From Rariglobus sp. (GTDB taxonomy: Bacteria > Verrucomicrobiota > Verrucomicrobiia > Opitutales > Opitutaceae): DNA of 64,000 nucleotides. The translations under genes and the position numbers were made by a program. Positions 61,803 through 64,000 of the stretch are shown in pieces (position 1 is the stretch's first letter; each line of letters opens with the position of its first letter). The notes beneath the pieces were generated by a model. That model was not told the origin of the DNA. It worked only from the letters and a program-made list of their open reading frames with translations, and made no database searches. The stretch lies in assembly GCA_029266495.1 (NCBI GenBank), contig JAQSWS010000009.1:1-64000 (forward strand). Direction: 5' to 3'.

Positions 61803-62891
61803 TTACGTTTTAAAGAAGATGCCCTTCAGGTTCATCTCCAGCGCCTGCGGGTTCGGCGAGAAACGCAACGCCTCGGCTTTGCTGACGGTGCCGGCCTTCA
61901 CGAGGCGGTAGAGGTCGCGATTAAACGAGAAGCTGGCCGAATCGGTGCCGCTTTCGAGGAGTCCCTGGATCTTCTCGAACTGGCCCTCGAGAATGAGGGT
62001 TTTGATGACACTGTCCGCATTGAGGATTTCGTTCGCGGGAACGCGACCGCCACCCTCCATCATCGGAACCAGCTTCTGGCAAATAAAGCCGCGCAATGAT
62101 CCCGCGACCTGCCGGCGTGCCTGCACTTGCTGCTCGGGCGGAAAAAATTCAAACAGGCGCGTGAGTGCCTGCGCCACGGTGGCGGCGTGCATGGTCGAGA
62201 ACACCAGGTGACCCGTTTCGGCCGCCGAGATCGCGGTCTCGAAGGTTTCACGGTCGCGCATTTCACCGATCAAGATGATGTCGGGATTCTGGCGCAGGAC
62301 CGATTTGATCGCGAGTTCGAAGGTGGGCACGTCGAGGCCGATCTCGCGCTGCTGAAACACCGATTTGTCGTCCTGAAACGTGAATTCGATCGGGTCCTCG
62401 AGCGTGACAATGTGTTTGTCGGCATTCTCGTTGATCCAGCCGAGCATGGCGGCCATGGTCGAACTCTTGCCGGAACCGGTGGCGCCGCACACGAGCACGA
62501 TGCCGTCCTTGGCCTTGGCCAGGTTGAGCATGGGCTCGGGGTTGAGCCCGAGATTGGCGAAGGTCGGCACGCGGCTCTTGATATGGCGGAAAACGATGCT
62601 CGCGGTGCCGCGTTGATGAAACCCGTTTACGCGAAACCGGCCGATGCCTTCAGCCGAATAGGCGAAGTCAACCTGCCCCTCGTCCTCCCAGCGGGTCTTG
62701 AACACGCGGGGCACGTGGGTGTCCACGAATTCGCGCACTTCATCCGCCGAAATAGGGTCCATGTCCACCGGCTTCAAGCGACCGGACAGGCGCACGTAGC
62801 CGGGCTTGTTGGATTTGATGACGATATCGCTCGCGCCGCTTTCCACGGCGAGTTTGAGCAAGTCGTTAAAAATTTCAGTGGTCTGCGACAT
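61803..62891 (-). CDS. PilT/PilU-type twitching motility ATPase
   Basis: A hexameric secretion-type ATPase of 362 residues, start at 62891 (MSQTTEIFNDLL). Family motifs: SDIVIKSNKPGYVRLSGRL at the N-terminus, Walker A GATGSGKS (136-143), the Asp box TLEDPIEF, Walker B IILIGEMRDRETFETAI, and the His box TGHLVFSTMHAATV. PilT-type proteins depolymerise type IV pili. The C-terminal AIRAGE-type motif of PilT is not obvious, so PilU or another paralogue is possible. No pilin genes are nearby. Confidence 0.93.
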   Translation of the reverse strand: MSQTTEIFNDLLKLAVESGASDIVIKSNKPGYVRLSGRLKPVDMDPISADEVREFVDTHVPRVFKTRWEDEGQVDFAYSAEGIGRFRVNGFHQRGTASIVFRHIKSRVPTFANLGLNPEPMLNLAKAKDGIVLVCGATGSGKSSTMAAMLGWINENADKHIVTLEDPIEFTFQDDKSVFQQREIGLDVPTFELAIKSVLRQNPDIILIGEMRDRETFETAISAAETGHLVFSTMHAATVAQALTRLFEFFPPEQQVQARRQVAGSLRGFICQKLVPMMEGGGRVPANEILNADSVIKTLILEGQFEKIQGLLESGTDSASFSFNRDLYRLVKAGTVSKAEALRFSPNPQALEMNLKGIFFKT

Positions 62892-62973
62892 GCAAGTGGG
62901 GGTGGATGAAAAACGTTGCGGATTTGGTAAAGTGGGGTGCTGTGCTGTGCAAGGTATCTTCCGTAAACCAGCC

Positions 62974-63864
62974 ATGAAACTCCGCCCTCTTACCGGCACG
63001 ATCACCGCGCTCGTGACCCCTTTCCAAAAAGATCAGTCCGTCGCCTATGACGATCTGCGCAAGCTCGTGGAGTTTCAGATAAAATCCGGCATCAACGGCC
63101 TCGTCCCCGTCGGCACGACCGGCGAGTCCCCCACCCTTTCCCACGAAGAACACCTCGACGTCGTCCGCGCCGTCATTGAAGCCACGCGTGGTCGCGTGCC
63201 GGTCATCGCCGGCACCGGCTCCAACTCCACCAGGGAGGCCGTCGAGCTCACCACCCTCGCAACCGAGGCCGGATCCGATGCCGTGCTGGTCGTCGCTCCT
63301 TATTACAACAAGCCCTCGCAGGAAGGCGTGTTCCGCTACTTCGCGGCCGTGGCCGAGGCCACCGACAAGCCCGTCATCCTCTACTCGATTCCGGGGCGTT
63401 GCGGCATCGAGATTAGCGTGCCGGTCATCGAGCGCCTCCGCGCAAAGTATCCGCACGTCCGTTACATCAAGGAGGCCGGCGGTTCCATCGATCGCGTGGA
63501 CCAGATCAAGAACGCGCTTGGCAACGACATCACCGTATTGAGCGGTGACGACAGCCTCACCCTGCCCTTCATCGCGGTTGGTGCCGAGGGCGTTATCAGC
63601 GTGGCCTCGAATCTCTTCGCCAAGGAGGTCGTGCAACTCGTCAACACCGGCCTTGCCGGCGATCTGCCCAAGGCCACCAGGCTCCATCGCAAGCTCTATC
63701 CGATTTTCAAGACGCTCTTCATCGAGCCGAATCCTGTTCCCGTGAAATACGCGCTCACCCGCGCCGGGATCATCAAGTCCGGCATCGTGCGTGAACCGCT
63801 CAGCGAACTCACCAAGGCGAGCGAGCAGACGCTCCTCTCCGTCCTCAAGTCCCTTGGCAAATAA
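62974..63864 (+). CDS. dapA: 4-hydroxy-tetrahydrodipicolinate synthase
   Basis: Class I aldolase that condenses pyruvate and aspartate semialdehyde in lysine and diaminopimelate synthesis. The start is set at 62974 (MKLRPLTGTITALVTPF), giving 296 residues. Motifs: GLVPVGTTGESPTL with T48/T49, the catalytic Tyr in ILYSIPGRCG, and the Schiff-base Lys in VRYIKEAGG. It is followed after four bases by dapB and is divergent from the PilT-type gene. Confidence 0.97.
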   Translation: MKLRPLTGTITALVTPFQKDQSVAYDDLRKLVEFQIKSGINGLVPVGTTGESPTLSHEEHLDVVRAVIEATRGRVPVIAGTGSNSTREAVELTTLATEAGSDAVLVVAPYYNKPSQEGVFRYFAAVAEATDKPVILYSIPGRCGIEISVPVIERLRAKYPHVRYIKEAGGSIDRVDQIKNALGNDITVLSGDDSLTLPFIAVGAEGVISVASNLFAKEVVQLVNTGLAGDLPKATRLHRKLYPIFKTLFIEPNPVPVKYALTRAGIIKSGIVREPLSELTKASEQTLLSVLKSLGK

Positions 63865-63868
63865 CCCC

Positions 63869-64000
63869 ATGTCGCTTCGCATCGCCATCGTCGGGGCCCG
63901 GGGTCGCATGGGCCAGGCCAACATCGCCGCCGCCAAGGACGCCGGCGCGACGGTCATCGCCACGCTCGATCAGGGCGACGACCTCGCCGCTGGCATCGCC
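63869..64000 (+). CDS. dapB: 4-hydroxy-tetrahydrodipicolinate reductase, 5' part
   Basis: The first 44 codons are in the window; the rest lies beyond. The N-terminus MSLRIAIVGARGRMGQANI has the DapB nucleotide-binding pattern GxxGRMG. It starts four bases after dapA, and the next-step enzyme in the same pathway fits well. Confidence 0.9.
   Translation, partial: MSLRIAIVGARGRMGQANIAAAKDAGATVIATLDQGDDLAAGIA

Overview
The window looks like chromosomal DNA from a GC-rich member of the Verrucomicrobiota, most likely family Opitutaceae. The reasons are two PEP-CTERM proteins built from autotransporter-type beta-strand repeats, a complete methylmalonyl-CoA (propionate) locus with sodium-pump-type membrane subunits, several TonB receptors next to histidine kinases, an OleA/OleB pair, and weak Shine-Dalgarno sequences. 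No database was searched, so this placement is an inference. No rRNA, tRNA, CRISPR array, transposase or phage gene was seen.

Layout. 1-3.2 kb: the end of ftsH with a terminator, then an aminotransferase. 3.3-11.8 kb (minus strand): one probable transcription block reading TonB receptor, YfiR-like periplasmic protein, CHASE8/HAMP/GAF hybrid kinase, receiver-kinase, surE, ABC ATPase and META lipoprotein. 12.2-26.2 kb (plus strand): the main metabolic locus, consisting of a biotin-domain-less carboxyltransferase (5S type), mutA, mutB, meaB, methylmalonyl-CoA epimerase, methylmalonyl-CoA carboxyltransferase (12S/MmdA), a delta-like anchor, a biotin carrier, a 38-residue membrane microprotein, a divergent beta subunit, a 76-residue membrane protein, a second delta-like anchor with an internal duplication, a canonical beta subunit and a biotin-protein ligase. 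26.2-30.4 kb (minus): a second TonB receptor, closely similar to the first, behind a hybrid kinase. 30.5-38.9 kb: mixed genes (PhnA zinc ribbon, a small conserved protein, an AraC regulator divergent from a Gfo/Idh/MocA oxidoreductase, a membrane Zn protease, a phytoene-desaturase-like flavoprotein, a DEAD-box helicase, GT61, OsmC). 39-43.4 kb: a secreted PA14-like protein, then fabZ, fabI, oleA and oleB. 43.4-47.8 kb (minus): malQ and a two-component pair. 47.9-55.2 kb: two PEP-CTERM repeat proteins, the second of 1966 residues. 55.2-57.5 kb: a third, unrelated TonB receptor. 57.6-62.9 kb (minus): lepB, lepA, an N-terminally truncated fabD and a PilT-type ATPase. 63-64 kb: dapA and the start of dapB.

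How the genes fit together. The central locus can interconvert succinyl-CoA and methylmalonyl-CoA (MutAB protected by MeaB, plus the epimerase). It can then pass the carboxyl group from methylmalonyl-CoA to a free-standing biotin carrier. From there the group could go to pyruvate (transcarboxylase chemistry with the 5S-type subunit) or be released by membrane beta subunits that export Na+. Two carboxyltransferases, one carrier and two complete sets of membrane subunits in one locus is the most unusual feature here. The locus is flanked on both sides by paralogous TonB receptor/kinase units.

Several families of small palindromic intergenic repeats occur, including one element of about 70 bp present in two copies.
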